A program made the translations under genes and the position numbers. Positions 6,231 to 7,400 of a stretch of 7,400 bases of DNA are shown here, in pieces. The first letter of the stretch is position 1. Every line of letters begins with the position of its first letter. Source of the DNA: Calditrichia bacterium (GTDB lineage: Bacteria; Calditrichota; Calditrichia; RBG-13-44-9); assembly GCA_026991005.1 (NCBI GenBank), contig JALXCH010000158.1, positions 1 to 7,400 of the forward strand. Reading direction: 5' to 3'. The notes beneath the pieces are model-generated. The model saw nothing but the letters and a program-made list of their open reading frames with translations, was not told where the DNA came from and ran no database searches.

Positions 6231-6313
6231 ATGCCAGGAAAATTCGGGCATCATGTAACCCTATATAAAACAGATATTTATTGTATGTTTTTGGTGAAAT
6301 TTGTTTTTGCAGG

Positions 6314-6363
6314 AAAAACGGGTTTCTGTCAGAGCAGACAGTTTTTCTGCCATCCTGACAGAA
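6314..6363 (-). terminator. Structured hairpin after pyrC, probable terminator
   Basis: In minus-strand RNA the outer arms TTCTGTCAG (6363-6355) and CTGACAGAA (6332-6324) pair over 9 bp. Inside, GGCAG and CTGTC (6351-6347 with 6341-6337) pair around an AAAAA loop. Five T residues (6318-6314) follow after a 5-base gap, which is poor for a Rho-independent terminator. It lies 77 bases after the pyrC stop. It may instead be a binding region, as CTGTC/GACAG recurs nearby. Confidence 0.45.
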
Positions 6364-6440
6364 TATTCACGAAGAGAGGACAGAGCAGAAATATGAAAAC
6401 TGGTGGTCTAACAAAGAAAGATGCGGAAGATGCTCTGGCA

Positions 6441-7400
6441 TTATTCTTTCGCAAGCTGTGAAAAGAAAATCTGCCGGTTGTTAATCACAGCCACAGGAGC
6501 ACCGGTAAGCCGTCTTCCCACAAACGGGGAATTACGACTTTTGGAAAGGAATCGTTCTTTGCGCACAGTCCATTCTTTATCCGGATCAAAAATAGTTATG
6601 TTGGCTGAAACTCCCCGGGAGATTGTGGGTACCGGAAGATTCAGAATACGGTAAGGCTGTACGGCAAATTTCTTCAGCAATTCCGGTAACGAAAGTACAT
6701 TTTTATGCACCAACTCCGTTAGCGCCAGACCCAGTGCCGTTTCCAGCCCAATAATACCGAAAGGAGCGTAAATGTACTCAGCCTCTTTCTCTTCCCGGGA
6801 GTGGGGTGCATGGTCGGTGGCAATCACATCGATGGTACCATCTTGCAACCCTTCCAGTACAGCCTGACGGTCTGTTTCCGTACGCAACGGAGGATTCATT
6901 TTCGTATTGGTATCAAATCCCCGTACGGCTTCATCGGTAAGGGTGAAGTGGTGGGGAGTGACCTCGGCTGTTACCTGAACACCACGAGCTTTTGCCTGGC
7001 GCACCAATTCCACAGATCGAGCGGTGGAAATATGCGCCACATGGAACCGCCCGCCCGTGTACTCAGACAGCATAATGTCCCGGGAAATCATAATCTCTTC
7101 GGCTACCGGGGGCATTCCATGCAAGCCCAGGCAGGTGGAGACAAATCCTTCATTCATGTCGCCGTTTTCAGTCATAGTACGATCTTCTTCGTGCCCAATC
7201 ACCGGAATATGCACCATCTTGCTGTACTCCAGCGCCCGGCGCATCACTTCGGCGCTCATCACGGGGTTTCCATCATCCGAAATGGCCACCGCTCCCTGCT
7301 CCACCAGCTCCAGAATTTCGCTCAACTCCTTACCTTCTCGCCCTTTGGTGATGGCGGCAATGGGATACACATTCACCAACGAACCTTTGGAACGATCTTT
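6441..7400 (-). CDS. pyrC: Dihydroorotase, partial (5' end beyond window)
   Basis: Dihydroorotase closes N-carbamoyl-aspartate to dihydroorotate in de novo pyrimidine synthesis. The visible 319 residues are the C-terminal three quarters of a class I enzyme (usually about 430). The frame stays open to the right edge; the TTG at 7379 is internal, since the preceding codons (KDRSKGS) read smoothly into LVNVYPIAAITKG. Metal and catalytic landmarks are in order: SDDG (bridging Asp), GHEED, FHVAHIST, TPHHF, MNPPLR (substrate) and ATDHAPH (catalytic Asp). The first zinc motif HxHxR lies outside the window. It ends with the usual amidohydrolase beta strands (NSPFVGRRLTGAPVAVI). It is separated from hsp20 by 269 bases with a hairpin and probably belongs to a different transcript. 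Allantoinase and hydantoinase relatives are less likely given MNPPLR and TDHAPH. Confidence 0.95.
   Translation of the reverse strand, partial: KDRSKGSLVNVYPIAAITKGREGKELSEILELVEQGAVAISDDGNPVMSAEVMRRALEYSKMVHIPVIGHEEDRTMTENGDMNEGFVSTCLGLHGMPPVAEEIMISRDIMLSEYTGGRFHVAHISTARSVELVRQAKARGVQVTAEVTPHHFTLTDEAVRGFDTNTKMNPPLRTETDRQAVLEGLQDGTIDVIATDHAPHSREEKEAEYIYAPFGIIGLETALGLALTELVHKNVLSLPELLKKFAVQPYRILNLPVPTISRGVSANITIFDPDKEWTVRKERFLSKSRNSPFVGRRLTGAPVAVINNRQIFFSQLAKE

Noticed and set aside
6172..6440. CIRCE or sigma32 promoter upstream of hsp20
   Set aside because: Read on both strands; no GAGTGCTAA/TTAGCACTC pair and no CTTGAA with CCCCAT-type box was found.
7377..7379. TTG at 7379 as the dihydroorotase start
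   Set aside because: The frame is open to the window edge and the upstream codons fit the family; the first metal-binding motif must lie further upstream.

Overview
The window is a compact bacterial chromosome segment in which every supported gene lies on the minus strand, so the text below reads from high to low coordinates. It holds a small heat-shock and chaperone island: two small heat-shock proteins, an unrecognised helical protein, DnaK, GrpE and a reduced DnaJ-like co-chaperone. Upstream is the 3' part of a dihydroorotase gene (pyrC). Downstream, past a terminator, are csrA and a four-helix membrane protein. There are no mobile elements, CRISPR arrays, tRNAs or rRNAs.

Organism: a bacterium with strong Shine-Dalgarno sites (AGGAGG-type before dnaK, grpE and the first hsp20). 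Proteins are rich in Glu, Lys and Arg, which hints at a thermophile. Two intergenic regions carry TAnnTTTG boxes like the -7 element of Bacteroidetes-type promoters. A thermophilic member of the FCB assemblage (for example Calditrichota or Ignavibacteria) is my best guess, at low confidence; no rRNA is present to settle it.

Layout: pyrC (cut by the right edge, ends 6441); a 269-base spacer with a hairpin that may end pyrC and a possible hsp promoter; hsp20 copy 1 (6171-5719); hsp20 copy 2 (5691-5308, start revised to an internal ATG); a spacer with a 16-bp AU-rich hairpin (5270-5235); a 160-residue helical protein (5204-4722); dnaK (4694-2757); a UUCG-loop terminator (2746-2709) and a candidate internal promoter; grpE (2633-2001); the DnaJ-like gene (1960-1325); a strong terminator (1305-1261); a 295-base gene-free stretch with a candidate csrA promoter; csrA (965-723); the membrane protein (710-264); and an edge region with a terminator facing the other way (120-152, plus strand).

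How it works together: the sHsps would hold unfolding proteins, and DnaK with GrpE (nucleotide exchange) and a J-protein (ATPase stimulation) would refold them. Hairpins at two internal junctions suggest the cluster is split into sHsp, ORF160-dnaK and grpE-J units, which would let their amounts differ. The J-protein is the most unusual member: it keeps the HPD motif but has only two of the four zinc-binding CxxCxGxG repeats and lacks the second C-terminal domain. No CIRCE element was seen, so HrcA-type control is not supported here.
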